Under the pieces are notes generated by a model. The model was not told the origin of the DNA. It did not search any database and worked only from the letters and a program-made list of their open reading frames with translations. A stretch of 64,000 bases of DNA, taken from the NCBI GenBank assembly GCA_963921195.1, contig OY992540.1, positions 191,999,576 to 192,063,575 on the forward strand, written 5' to 3'. A program made the translations under genes and the position numbers. Below are positions 9,944-21,744 of the stretch, piece after piece. Each line of letters starts with the position of its first letter. The first letter of the stretch is position 1. Origin of the DNA: Pegoplata infirma (lineage: Eukaryota > Arthropoda > Insecta > Diptera > Anthomyiidae).

Positions 9944-11110
9944 TGTGTGTCCAAGACAACGGAGTCGCTGAATCGACATTTAGGTTAGGTTAACTCGACA
10001 TTTAACTCGTAAAACTTGTGATTCATTCTAATTCGCAATCCATCATCAACGCGAAGATATTTCCATGTTTCAGCACCATATAGTAGGACGACCGATTTGT
10101 AGATTTGTTCCTAACTGCACGTTTACTACATCTTGTTCGAGACGATGAGATGTTCTACCACTAGAAATCAAATTCTTTGACTTATCTTCCTTGAGGCCTA
10201 TGATTTTTGACTGCTTTTCGAATTTTGCAAAAGCTCCACTTATTACCCTTGTGTTGCGACCAATGATGTCAATAAGAGTGTACAAGCCAACGGCTTGTGA
10301 CTCGCGATTCATTCTAATTCGGAATCCCACATCAACGCGTAGACGGTTATAAATCTTGCGGAGGATATTTCTCTCGAACACTGCGAGCAATGACTCATCT
10401 GATCTTTCATTGTCCATATTTCAGATTTGTAGATTTGTTTTTAACTGCTCGACATTTAACTCGTAAAACTTGTGATTCATTCTAATTCGCAATCCATCAT
10501 CAACGCGAGGATATTTCCATGTTTCAGCACCATATAGTAGGACGACCGATTTGTAGATTTGTTCTTAACTGCACGTTTACTACATTTTGTTCGAAACAAT
10601 GAGACCACTAGAAATCAAATTCTTCGCCCTATCTTCCTTTAGGCCTATGATTTTTGGCTGCTTTTCGAGTTTTGCAACGGCTCCACTTATTACTCTTGTG
10701 TTGCAGCCAATAAAATCAATATCGTCCGCATAAGCAGCAGCAGAATGGCACTTTGTTGTAGATAATGTCAGTGGTTTTGATTTTTGTCTCTTGCAAAATC
10801 TTCTCCATTAGTAGGTCAAAGAAGTTATACGATAAGGCATCGCCTTGCCTAAAACCTCTTTTGGTACAAAACGGCTCGGAGAGGTTTGTTTCAATTTTGA
10901 CGGAGCTTTTTGTGTTTTACAAAGTCATTATGCAAAGTCAAACGAACTGTGACATAGCAGCGTAAAATTGTTCTCTCCGGGTTATGATTTTTCATGGGTA
11001 TTTTCCAGGATTTGACGCAATGTGAATATCTTGACTATGGTGGACTTGCCAGGTCCACATCCACACTGATATTTTTCAATTAAATTGATGGGGTACCACT
11101 TAAGTCGTTC
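9944..11110 (-). pseudogene. RTE-like LINE reverse transcriptase remnant with internal duplication
   Basis: Read on the minus strand from 11110 down, it shows decayed finger text and motif B (KRGFRQGDALSYDFFDLLME). Then come a broken ADDIDIIGRNTRVISGAFAKLEKQ region, ISSGRTSHRLEQDVV, and the WTMDNERSDESLLAVFERNI / MNRE segment. Around 9990-10135 and 10448-10583 the same 135-bp segment (starting CTCGACATTTAACTCGTAAA) occurs twice, so the remnant was rearranged after insertion. Multiple stops; inactive. Confidence 0.68.
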
Positions 11111-11116
11111 GCATAT

Positions 11117-11168
11117 TACAATGAAAATATTTTGTATACAATTTTACAATGAAAATATTTTGTATGCA
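11117..11168 (+). repeat. Two tandem 26-bp units
   Basis: TACAATGAAAATATTTTGTA is repeated head to tail with one intervening segment. Confidence 0.6.
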
Positions 11169-11394
11169 GCGGAAAGTAGGAGTTGCTAAGAAGCTTTCAC
11201 AAACCGTAGAAAGTTAGACAAGGGATATAATAAAACTCATTACACAGTGATACAAAATCGAACTTTCCGAATCGGAATGGGATGATTTCAAAAGTAAATA
11301 AAAGTTGACATTTTCTGCAATTAATCCCTAAAGGTTTTTTTTAGTTTAGTTTCACGCATTTGAAGTTGGTAGACTTGTGCTTAATCGTTCAATT

Positions 11395-11600
11395 TAGTGA
11401 GCGCTCATTTTCGTTCATTTCAGATAGAAGACCTTGTTCGTTCTTCTAGTTCAATCGGGCATTTATTGTTTTCATTCAATAGTTCGAGAACGAATCAGTT
11501 TGATCATGTTTGTAGTTCGTTCATCTAGTTCAAATCGGTCATTTTTTGTTCTCGTTCAACAGTTCGTGAACGAATCATTTTGTTCATGTCTTTTGTTTTT
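11395..11600 (+). repeat. Two direct repeats of about 85 bp
   Basis: The block GTTCGTTC..CTAGTTCAA..CGG(G/T)CATTT..TTGTT..CATTCAATAGTTCG..GAACGAATCA occurs twice in the same orientation. No coding content; from 11601 to 12350 nothing was recognised. Confidence 0.6.
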
Positions 11601-12821
11601 GGCTTTCGTTTAGCTTTCGTATTCCAATTTAGGTTTTTGTTCTTAATGTGTAACAAACTCCGAAATTGTTAGTGAAATACAAATTTATTTACATCAAAAT
11701 CTGTTTTACCGATTTAAGAAATTTCTACAACTTTTGTGTCCCCTGCGTAAATAAGTAATTACAACATTATTTACATATTTAAATTATATACAAATATTTC
11801 TTTCTTTATCTCTTCAATTTTTCCTACTTAAGTATACAAATTTATTTTGCCTTTCTTTGTTTTAAGTCATAAAATTATGAAGGTGAAATAATCTACAAAA
11901 TAAATAATAAGCACATGAATGTCTTTTATGAAGAACTTGAATGTCTTTTTAAAAAATTCAATTTATTTATGAAAGCAAAAAAAAATCTCTCACTTAACTC
12001 TGACATTGACCATGATTTTGATTGAATTTTTTTTCTACGAATACAAACAAAGAAAAACAAAGGAAAAACCTGGCTAAACTTAAATTAATTTTGAAAAGAA
12101 AATTGCAATGGTAGGACCAGCAGAATTAAGTAAAGGGTGGATTTCCTTTTTTGTTAAATGAATTAAGGGTGAAAAGAAAAAGTTTTTATAAAGTTTTAAT
12201 TTTCTGAGGGATGAATACAGTATTTATTTTTTTTTTTCAAAATCAAAAGATTATTTTTTTCTTAATGAGTTTTTATGGCACCTTAACCAGTAAGTAACTT
12301 AAAGCAAGTTAAAGGCATTACTACAAGCATTAGTTATAATTGAACCCTATTACCAGGGATGCGATTTTCATGCACTAAAAATCGAAAATATGCGCTTTAA
12401 ATATGTGATGAAAATCCAAAATATGCACTTAAAAATCAAAAATATGCACTTACAACTTGATAAAATAACAAGTAGAAAAATTAAATTCGACTTGGTCGAA
12501 TCTATGAATACCCTCCACAATGTTATCTGATAGTAATTTTCTAAAAAAAATGTAAAAAAATTGCATTACAAATTTTTTATAATAAATATATTATTTTGAG
12601 TAAAACTTTTTTTAATCAATCAAATTTTTTTGAGTGTAAAATTTTTTTGACTGTCAACATTTTTTTGAGTGTGATATTTCATTAAAAAAAAAATTAATGT
12701 GTACATTTTTTTTTGAGTGTAACATTTTTTTTTGAGTGTAAATATTTTTTTAGTGTACAATTTCTTTGAGTAACAAAATTACTTTGTAAAATTTTTTTGT
12801 TGTTTAATACCTACATACATA

Positions 12822-14461
12822 CAGTGACGAGCAAAAGTGTAACAGGGTTCACATTGCTTAGATAATCTGCTCTATATTTTAAACTACACAAGATAAAGTA
12901 TTGAAGTTTTTTGATAATTTTATTAGTTAATTGATCAGAATTTATAAACATTATCGAAATATGCTGTAAAATTTTTTATAATAAAAATATAGTAAAAATT
13001 CCATAAAAAGGCAGTTGTTACATTATTGCACTCATGATTTTTCTACATAAATCTTTAGGACAACTTTTATATTTCGCGCATATAGACCCGGATTTTGCAA
13101 TTTTTTTATAAAACTTAATAAATAACATAAAAATAATTCATTTGTTGAAAAGAAATTTTGGCTAAACATTATTTTTAACTCAAAAGTCGGTCCTTTTTAC
13201 GGTTTTTGGGGAACCACGCATATTTGTCAAGCTAAGAATTTGCAGAAATTATTTTTTTTGAATGGTGTTTATATCAGGCGATAATAGAGACCATTTATAA
13301 AAAATTTCGTAAATGGATTGTGGCTTTTGCAATTAGTAAAAAAAAAGTTATTGTGTACTGGGGTTGGGTTTCTGGAGGAATTTCAAATATTTTTGCCGAA
13401 ATTCGACATTTTTCGGCTGAATAAAGGCCAATTTTGCCTCAAGAAGTGTTTTCTTAATTCAGCCGTAAATAAATCAACAAGTTATATCACCAGTTGATCA
13501 TAAATTTTGTTAAGAATGGGTTTATGCCATTTAAAACCACTATCACATTTCGTGGTTTTGGACATTATCCTCGGGGTAGTGCCATAGTGTCAAATTATCG
13601 ATTCAGAACGCAATCTTTGGAGTTAATTTTTTGAGAAAGAACAAAAATAAATAATGTTTAATAAATAAAAGTCTTTTGCTGCTCTTGTCATTGGACGAAA
13701 TTCACTAATTCAATTTAGGTACCCCAAACAATAATTTTAAATTGGGATTTAATAATAACTACATTCTTTATAACAATATTGACAATCTACTGATGATTTT
13801 AATTGACGATATATTTAAGACCGAATATAGAAAAAACATCATCGGCCAGAATTGGCTCGTATTCATCCGAAAAATGTTGAATATCTGCAAAAATATTTGA
13901 AATTCCGCCAAAAACCCAAATTGAGTACCCAATAAAAAAATTGTATTAATTGCAAAATAAACAAACCACTTATGAATTTGATTACAAATGGGCTCTACTA
14001 TCGCCGGATATAAACGCCATTCCAAAAAAATAATGTCTGTATATTCTAAGCTTGAGTAATACGTGTGGCTCTCCTAAAATCGTTAAAAGGACGGACTTTT
14101 GAGTTAAAAAAAATGTTTAGCCAAAATTTCTTTTCAACAAATGAATTATTTTTATGTTATTTATTAAGTTTTATAAAAAAATTGCAAAATCCGGGTCTAT
14201 ATGCGCGAAATATAAAAGTTGTCCTAAAGATTTATGTAGAAAAATCATGAGTGCAATAATGTAACACTTGCCTTTTTATGGAATTTTTACTATATTTTTT
14301 TTTATAAAAAATTTTACAGCATATTTCGATAATGTTTATAAATTCTGATCAATTAACTAATAAAATTATCAAAAAACTTCAATACTTTATCTTGTGTAGT
14401 TTAAAATATAGAGCAGATTATCTAAGCAATGTGAACCCTGTTACACTTTTGCTCGTCACTG
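12822..14461 (+). mobile_element. Tc1-like transposon, 1.64 kb, long TIRs
   Basis: The inverted termini start CAGTGACGAGCAAAAGTGTA and end in its complement, with TA on both sides (12820-12821, 14462-14463). The inverted repeats extend about 420 bp inward, to the CCGGGTCTATATGCGCGAAA region. The length equals a full Tc1-family element, and a decayed transposase lies between the arms. It inserted into the mini-me that surrounds it. Confidence 0.87.
13330..14080 (+). pseudogene. Decayed Tc1-family transposase
   Basis: Recognisable islands in the forward direction are VIVYWGWVSGGIS near 13350-13390, matching the conserved VMVWG..S segment of Tc1 transposases, and KWALLSPDINAIPK near 13985-14030. 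The second matches the W.A.SPDLNPIE motif with the second catalytic aspartate. Between them, frameshifts and stops destroy the frame. The N-terminal HTH region was not found and probably lies in the remodelled left arm. The long minus-strand open frame at 13768-14025 is a shadow of this pseudogene. Confidence 0.65.
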
Positions 14462-16462
14462 TATATATAATACAAAAAAAAAACTATTTCACAAATTTCC
14501 CTCTTTTTATTTTACCTCTTCTTTATTTTAACTCTTCTTTAAAAACCAAAAACAAACTAACATTCAATCATACCATTACTTTATTTGATTTTTTTCCAAA
14601 AATACTTACTATACACCGTTACATACAGTTACACTAACAATAACAAAACAATAACAAATATTTAGTTGTCTAACAACTAAACTGCACCCCACGGCAGGAA
14701 AACAAACAACAACAAACAACAACAAGTTCTATTTCACCATTCTTATAAAACTTGTTTAACGAGTTTTCAACAGTTTAAGGTGAAACAAATCCGAAATTCA
14801 GAGCCTTGCTTATAACTTTTGAACCACTGAACCGATTTTGCTGAAATTCAAAACCAAACAGATTTTGGGAACGACAAATATATATGCCAAGCTTCAGCAC
14901 CCTCAGAATTGTCTTTCGAAAGTTAGAGTGGTTTTAATCTCGTAAATTCGCAAAATACCCTTGCCGAAATTTACACTTTTGCTCATAACTTTTGAACCAC
15001 TGGACCGATTTCGCTGGATTGCAATACCAACCTGACCCGGTAAATGGCCAACATATATGTCAAACTTCAGGAGCCTCCGTAAAGTCTTTCAAAAGTTAGC
15101 GTGTTTTCTACGGACAGACAGACAGACGGACGGACGGACGGACGGACGGACGGACGGACGGACATCGCTAGATCGACTTAAAATCGATCAAGGATCATGA
15201 ATATATATACTTTATGGGGTCCTAGACCAATATTTCGATGTGTTACAAACGGAATGACAAACTTATATATACCCTCTATCACTAGAGTGGAGGGTATAAA
15301 AAAAAAATAAAAATTTAAAATAATTTTAAAAATTTTAAAAACGTATAAATTTCCATTTGTACTATTTTTGCTTATTTATGCCAAAATATAAAAAAAATAT
15401 GCACTGTAAAGTTATTAATATGCACAATAGACTGGCCCTTATTTTTAAAGTTGCTCCGAATACCGCTCCCCGGGGCTCATTTCGTGAGGTTACCGGAAAA
15501 ACTAAACTAAAAAATTTCAGGCCATTTGAATAATTTTTGAGCTATCCCAAGCCTTTCAAAGTTTTGAAAAACAACAACAAGGGGAAAATATGGCTTTTTA
15601 TTTTTATTTTCTCAATTTTTTCGATATTTTGAGTTAAGTTTCAATTCAAGTGACTACTCAATTACGATTTGCAGAAAATCGTCTCTCTAATAAGGCAATA
15701 AACACTAACATCGGATGAAAATCAGCCAAGTTATTACAACTTCCCCGGACAACTAATGTGTGGCAGACCACTTAATCAAGGAATTCGAACCCAATTCTTT
15801 AAATTTATTGAATTTATCTACTGTAACAAAATTTTTTTATTCTTCAAGCTCCAGTGTACTAAGATGATAAGTATTTTACATGTTACATTTTTTTAACTTG
15901 TTTAAAATAAATCCTAAAAGGTTCTCAATTTTTCTACACCGTTTTCAAATCTCCAATTTTAAACTTTTAATTTTTTTGTTAAAAAATCGACAATTGGAGT
16001 TTAAAATATTATTAGGCACATATAAAGGAACAAACACTTCAAAAATTAAAGGATTTTCTTTTTTCATTTGGCTAGTCCAGTGATTTTGTTTTGGCGGATT
16101 TCGGGAAATATATGATTTTTGTACCCTTTTTAGGTTTTAGTTAATTTGTTTATGTTTTTTTTTAACAAACTTCACAAGGTTTTGGACCGAATTATTACAG
16201 CACAAGATAAAATACTTTAATTCTATAAGTAAGGGCAAAATTAAGATGTGAAAAATCGCCACAGTTAAAGGTCAAAGGTCAAATTTTAGAAGACTTTGAA
16301 TTTTTAAACATGAACAAATTTTCTGAGCCGATATTGATGAAACATTTTGTTTTTCTGAGCGGAAATTAATAAAACTACTTGATGTTATTTAAAAAAGTCA
16401 AAAATTAAGTATTTGCATTTAAATTCAGAACATTGGCCCTTAAATTTTGTTGGGTTCTACAT

Positions 16463-18807
16463 TAGGGTGGATCGAATTTGGCTTTTTGGCGAATATCGTT
16501 CCGGCTCACCGACAGATGTGTTGGAATAGACCTAAAAACAATGTGGTTAAATTTTCATGCAGATCGGTGGTCATCTTCCGCTGCCGAAATGACGTTGAAA
16601 ATCCGCGATTTCTTAAAAAATAGTATTTATTTCAAAAAATTGCCAAAATTACAAAAATCACTTAATCTTCTTTTTTATTTCAGTCAATCTTTTCAATTCG
16701 ATCATATATTCTTATAAAAAAATTTCAGCTTAATAGGACATTGTTAACCCCTCTAAAACGGTTGCCGAAAATGACCCATTCATTTTGCCCTAAACTCAAA
16801 ACCACCAAATTTAAAAAAGATTTTTTTTTTTGATTTTAAATTGCACAATCTAAAGTTTTTATTGCATTTATTTCAAGTTTATATAAGTTCGTTTGACAAA
16901 AATTTTTTTTGAAAAAATACGAGATTCTTAAACAGCGCGTGTAACGGTCTGTTTCCAAGACATTTTGGGAAAATTGCACTTTTTTTTTAAAACTCAACAT
17001 TTTTAGTTAAAAACTTTTCATTTTACACTAGATTTATTATAAATTATAAAACTTAATATTGAAATGTTGGATTTTAAGAAATTATTTAACCCTAAACAGC
17101 TTTGGGTCCTAAATGACCCATGATGAACAAATGCATCTAGCAATAAACCGCTTTTGGCGGGCGACTAACCATTGGGAACATATTTTTTCCATTAAAAATG
17201 GGAGCGTGAGTAAAGATGCGAGCGTGAAAGGAGATGAGAGCGTGAGTGAATTTGAGCAACTCACGCTCAAGAAGAAAAAAAAATTTCGCGCAGGAAATTT
17301 TTTAAGTTTGCATACATTTTACGCAGGATCACGTGATTACAACATATTAAACTCGTTCACGCTATAATCACGCTTACGAAAACTCAACATAACTATATTT
17401 TGACGTGTTTTATTTTTCTGTCACCATAAAAAATCATGCAATCTCTCGAAATTTCACTCACGCTTACGAGTGAATCACGTGAAATTTGTGTCACGTGTGC
17501 ATTTGTACAAATTATATTTTTAATGCAAAATAAAAAAGTGATCCGTATATTTTTTTTAAACAAGTTTAAATATTATTTCCCATTTAAATGCTCCCACCCC
17601 GAAAGCTTTATCCCCTTAAATGCCAGAATATAGCAAGTAGTTAGTCTATTGAATTTATTCAGCAATATTCTTATTTAAATCTGAATTACTTTTTTTGTCA
17701 GATATAAATAAATGGTTAATGGTGGGTACGAAAAATGCTTTAAGGGTGTGTGCATATAAGCGGGATACTATTTGAATGATATATGAACTTTTTTGTTTCA
17801 TTTGCATTAAAAATATTATTTTTAAAATTGCACTGTTAAGCGTGAGTAAAATTTCGTGAGTTTGCATGATTTTTATGGTGACGGAAAAATGAAACACGTC
17901 AAAATTCAGCTTGAGTGAGATTAACATGTGACACTCATGTAATCCTGCGTAAAATGTTTGCAAAATTAAAACATTTCTTGCGTGAGAAATTTTTTTTTCT
18001 TCGTAAGCGTGAGGTGGTCGAATTCACTCACGCTAACATCTCTACTCACGCTCCCACCCTTACTCACGCTCCCATTTTCAATTGAAAAATATGTTTCCAA
18101 TTGTTAGTCGACCGCCAAAAGCGGTTTATTGCTAGATGCATGTTCATCATGGGTCATTTAGGGCCCAAAGCTGTTTAGGGTTAAAGAGTTTCTTAAAATC
18201 CAACATTTATATATTAAGTTTTATAATTTATAATAAATCTGGTGTAAAATGAAAAGTTTTTAACTAAAAATGTTGAGTTTTTAAAAAAAAGTGCAATTTT
18301 CCCAAAATGTCCTGGAAACAGACCGTTACACGCGCTGTTTAAGAATCTCGTATTTTTTCAAAAAAAATTTTTGTCAAACGAACTTATATATACTTGAAAT
18401 AAATGCAATAAAAACTTTAGATTGTGAAACTTAAAATAAAAAAAAAAAATCTTTTTTAAATTTGGTGGTTTTGAGTTTAGGGCAAAATGAATGGGTCATT
18501 TTCGGCTACCGTTTTAGAGGGGTTAACAATGTCCTATTAAGCTGAAATTTTTTTCTAAGAAAATATGATCGAATTGAAAAGATTGACTGAAATAAAAAAG
18601 AAGATTAAGTGATTTTTGTAATTTTGGCAATTTTTTGAAATAAATACTATTTTTTAAGAAATCGCGGATTTTCAACGTCATTTCGGCAGCGGAAGATGAC
18701 CACCGATCTGCATGAAAATTTAACCACATTGTTTTTAGGTCTATTCCAACACATCTGTCGGTGAGCCGGAACGAAATTCGCCAAAAAGCCAAATTCGATC
18801 CACCCTA
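16463..18807. mobile_element. 2.3 kb foldback element with 8-bp target duplication
   Basis: The ends TAGGGTGGATCGAATTTGGC and GCCAAATTCGATCCACCCTA are exact inverted repeats. TTCTACAT flanks both sides (16455-16462, 18808-18815) without a mismatch. The arms are about 1.1 kb each and meet near 17640, so the whole element folds back. The same 79-residue open frame (MAFWRISFRLTDRCVGIDLK...) appears on the plus strand at 16478-16717 and on the minus strand at 18523-18792, simply because it is in the arm. The inner parts are rich in GAGCGTGAGTG / CACTCACGCTC motifs, like the hAT-type MITE at 1722. The 8-bp duplication fits hAT or P-type transposition. Confidence 0.88.
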
Positions 18808-18889
18808 TTCTACATGACCATATGAAAAATAAATACTTATATTTTCTCCATTAAACAAAAAAAATTATAGGCCCTAACTCTAATGTGTA

Positions 18890-21388
18890 CCGTAAACTTA
18901 GAAAATTGTGTTTTTTGTTTTAAAAAAAAAAAACTGGGCTTCGGAGGCGTGGTCAAATATTGGAAAAATTGTCAAATTTGTGGCGAGTTGCCTTGATTAA
19001 ATATTTATCACATTAAAACGGAATGCACCACAATCTCAAAAATTTACATTCTTATATAGTTTTGTATGGGGTATCGATTAAATTTTTTTTTTGGGAAATT
19101 TTCAGAACCCGTTCTGAAATTTTCTATTGTTTAAAAAAGTCAATTTATCAAAGTCCGGCCACTTTTTTTTAATTTTTTTTTTTTTAAGTTTAGATGTTTG
19201 CCCATACACACAAAAAAAATCAGAAACGCGTTTTTCGTTTTTTTTCCAAACAAATCGCATTTGAATTTTAAATTTCATAACAATTTAGTAATTTGCTTGT
19301 TTCAACAGCGCGTATGAGTAATATTTATGCAATTAATAATACTCATTCGCAACGTTAAAACAAGAAAATACCAGCAAATTACAAAATTGTTATGAAATTT
19401 AAAATTCAAATGTGATTTTCTCGATAGACAATCATCTTAACTTAAAAAAAAAAAAAATTTGATTAATTAACTTTTTTAAGAAATGGAAAATTTCAAAACG
19501 GGTTCTGAAAATTTTCAAAAAAAAAAAAATTTAATCGATAGCACATACAAACCTATATAATAATGTAAATTTTTGAGATTGTGGTGCATTCCGTTTTAAT
19601 GTGATAAATATTTAATCAAGACAACTCGCCACAAATTTGACCATTGCACAGAGGGCCAGACAGATCGATTTCCGGCCAAAAGTCCTTATTTTTAAATTCT
19701 CAAAAAAATGTTTACCAGTTTGTTGGGCATATATAGAAGCAGGTTTTCTGAACTTATCTGTATGATCCAATTACACCCTTTCCTTTGACAGGTCTTCAAA
19801 CTTAAAAAAGTTGATAAAAAAATTTTAAAAGTTTAGATACTTTTTTAATTTTTTTTGCAAACTTCTATTGCTAATGTTTAACTTTTTGTTTGCGTGGTTC
19901 AACCTTATACATAAGCCTTTGTAACGAAAATAACATGGACAAATATAACTCAATTGCCTGGCAGCAATTCCCGTTTTTTGTGAAAAAAGTTATAATTTTT
20001 TAGCTATTTACCTCGCGCCGAAAAAATCCTCAGCGATCCTCAGTTCGATACAATCGGTCTATATTTTTTTTGATATAGAATGGATCCATATCTTTCGAAA
20101 AAAGTTGCCCAAACTTGCTCGAAATGATAAATGGCGAAATTACAGCTATATATGCAGTGGTCCGAGATTTGTTTTAAAAAAAATAATTTAACCCAAAATA
20201 ATGTTTTACAGCTTGAATAGTTTTTTTATCGTCAGAGAGTACCTTAAGTGTAGGAAAAAAAAAATATCTACATTTCTAGTTTTTTTGTAGAATTATGGAA
20301 AATATCAGTTACACCATTTCCAATTAAATTCAAAGATTTTTTATTGAATTTCCAAAATAAAGAAAAAAAGTGAATAATTTGTCGTCACCATTTCCAAAAG
20401 ATTTTCTGAAACTAAGTAAGTCATTTACACACATTTCCATATTTATATCAAAAATAAAAAAAAATATATATAAAATTTATGTGCGAAGATTTAACTTCAG
20501 ACACTCTTAATACTCTTAAAACTAATTTTTAGATAGATCAGACAAAGTTAAAAAATCTAGCCGCCATACTGTTTCCGCCATATTGAGTTTTATCAGTTCG
20601 ATTTTAAGATAACAGACCCGGAAATTTACTAGGCCACACTTTCAGCTAGCTTCAACAAAGAAAAGGAATATAACTGTTTTTTAATTACTTGTAACAAACT
20701 TTAATAAGCATATTTAGTCCGCCATTTTGTTTTTCAAAATTCACGTCAGTAATTTAGATTCAGTAATTCCAAGACCCCCTTAAAACAAAACTTGAGTTAA
20801 ATCGGGCAATTATTAAAAAAAATTGTCCGCCATATTGGATGCGCCATTTTGATTTTTTTCGTTTTTAGCTAAATTTTGAAATCAGCGACCCCGAAATACT
20901 CTAGAAGCATATTTTCAGCCGGATCCAACAACGATAAATACTTTTGGCCGGAGATGGATCATTCTTTAAACTTTAAGAAGCATATTTAGTCCGCCATTTT
21001 GTTTTTCAAAATTCGGAGTAACAATTCTTATTCAGTAACTCCAAGACCCGCTTAAAACAAAATTTGAGTCCAATCAGACAATTTAAAAAAAAAAAGTCTG
21101 CCATATTGGATTCGCCATTTTGATTTTTTTTAGTTTTTAGCTAAATTCTGAAATTAGCGACCTCGAATTCCCCTAAAAGCAAATTTTCAGGCGGATCCAA
21201 CAACGATAAAGACTTTTGGCCGGAATTGGATCATTCTGGCCCTCTGTGCATTGTTCCAATATTTGACCACGCCTCCTAAGCCCAGATTTTGAAAATTTGA
21301 AAAACGCAATTTTCCTCGTTCCATATAGGGCTATTCAAACAACCTATTCAGAAATTTACGGGACATTTGGTGTGGAATGCCTCATATA
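18890..21388. mobile_element. Second copy of the TGAGGCATTCC foldback, left end lost
   Basis: Same family as 8856-9941: GGAGGCGTGGTCAAATATTG, TGTGGCGAGTTGCCTTGATT and the inverted versions at 19570-19640 and 21255-21388. It ends GGTGTGGAATGCCTCA then TA. The left 30-40 bp are missing. The right arm is split at 19647-21248 by another element. Confidence 0.8.
19647..21248. mobile_element. CACAGAG-ended TIR element, 5-bp target duplication
   Basis: The ends CACAGAGGGCCAGA and (T)CTGGCCCTCTGTG are inverted. The match continues inward with gaps (TTCCGGCCAAAAGTC / GACTTTTGGCCGGAA), for about 45 bp in all. CATTG flanks both sides (19642-19646, 21249-21253). The uninterrupted foldback at 9770-9790 gives the empty site. 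No transposase was recognised. The interior holds three decayed tandem units, at about 20540-20696, 20697-20964 and 20965-21236 (CATATTTAGTCCGCCATTTT, GCCATATTGGATKCGCCATT). A 5-bp duplication with CAC ends recalls Transib, but CACAGAG departs from the usual CACWRTG. Confidence 0.75.
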
Positions 21389-21744
21389 TGTCCATTAGGA
21401 TGACAGCTATTTCGAATTTCAAGGAGTGCACTCGTAATTTTTTTTACATTTGGCCTAAAAATACTATGCTTAAAATTTTAGCCAAATCGGACAAAGTTAA
21501 CACGAGGCTCATCGAGGTCATAGTTCAAACACACGAAAATAGCCATATTTTGATGAAAAACATTGAATAAATGGTGTTGATTTTTGAATATATTGTTAAA
21601 AATTGGTACACGAGTTGGTTTTAGTATAAGAAGATATATTAAAAATTTTTGGGTTTTCAAAAATTAACCCTTGTAAGTCTTTCGGGGTCAAAAATTTTAC
21701 AAAATGACCCCTAAAACATGAAAATCCGCTCCAATTTTCTAATT
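21389..21744. other. No gene recognised
   Basis: Short open frames on both strands cross here; none shows domain similarity. Confidence 0.35.

Larger units (their letters stand above)
12468..15302 (-). mobile_element. Mini-me (Helentron-like), split by a Tc1-like element
   Basis: The left end has the ATTCGACTTGGTCGAAT hairpin and TACCCTCCAC. The right part has a (GGAC)n tract near 15125-15165, then ATCGATCAAGGATCATGAATA, ACTTTATGGGGTCCTAGACC, ACAAACGGAATGACAAACTT and TATATACCCTC to 15302. 12628-12775 contains about six units of TTTTTTGAGTGTA. The (GTCY)n plus (TA)n layout is diagnostic of dipteran mini-me/DINE elements, which are non-autonomous Helentrons. 14640-15115 is mini-me interior. 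Confidence 0.82.
12352..15440. repeat. ATATGCAC-rich repeat split by a mini-me
   Basis: 12352-12467 starts CAGGGATGCGATTTTCATGC and is rich in AAATATGCACTTAAAAATC. After the mini-me (12468-15302), the motif resumes at 15380-15440 (AATATGCACTGTAAAG, ATATGCACAATAG). The left end resembles a hAT-type terminus, but no matching right end was found. From 15441 to 16454 no gene or clear repeat was recognised. Confidence 0.45.

Noticed and set aside
13768..14025. 85-residue minus-strand protein
   Set aside because: The plus strand shows Tc1 transposase motifs in the same place; the minus frame is its shadow.
16478..18792. Identical 79-residue proteins on both strands as a gene pair
   Set aside because: They are the two arms of one foldback element; there is no domain similarity and no independent evidence of translation.
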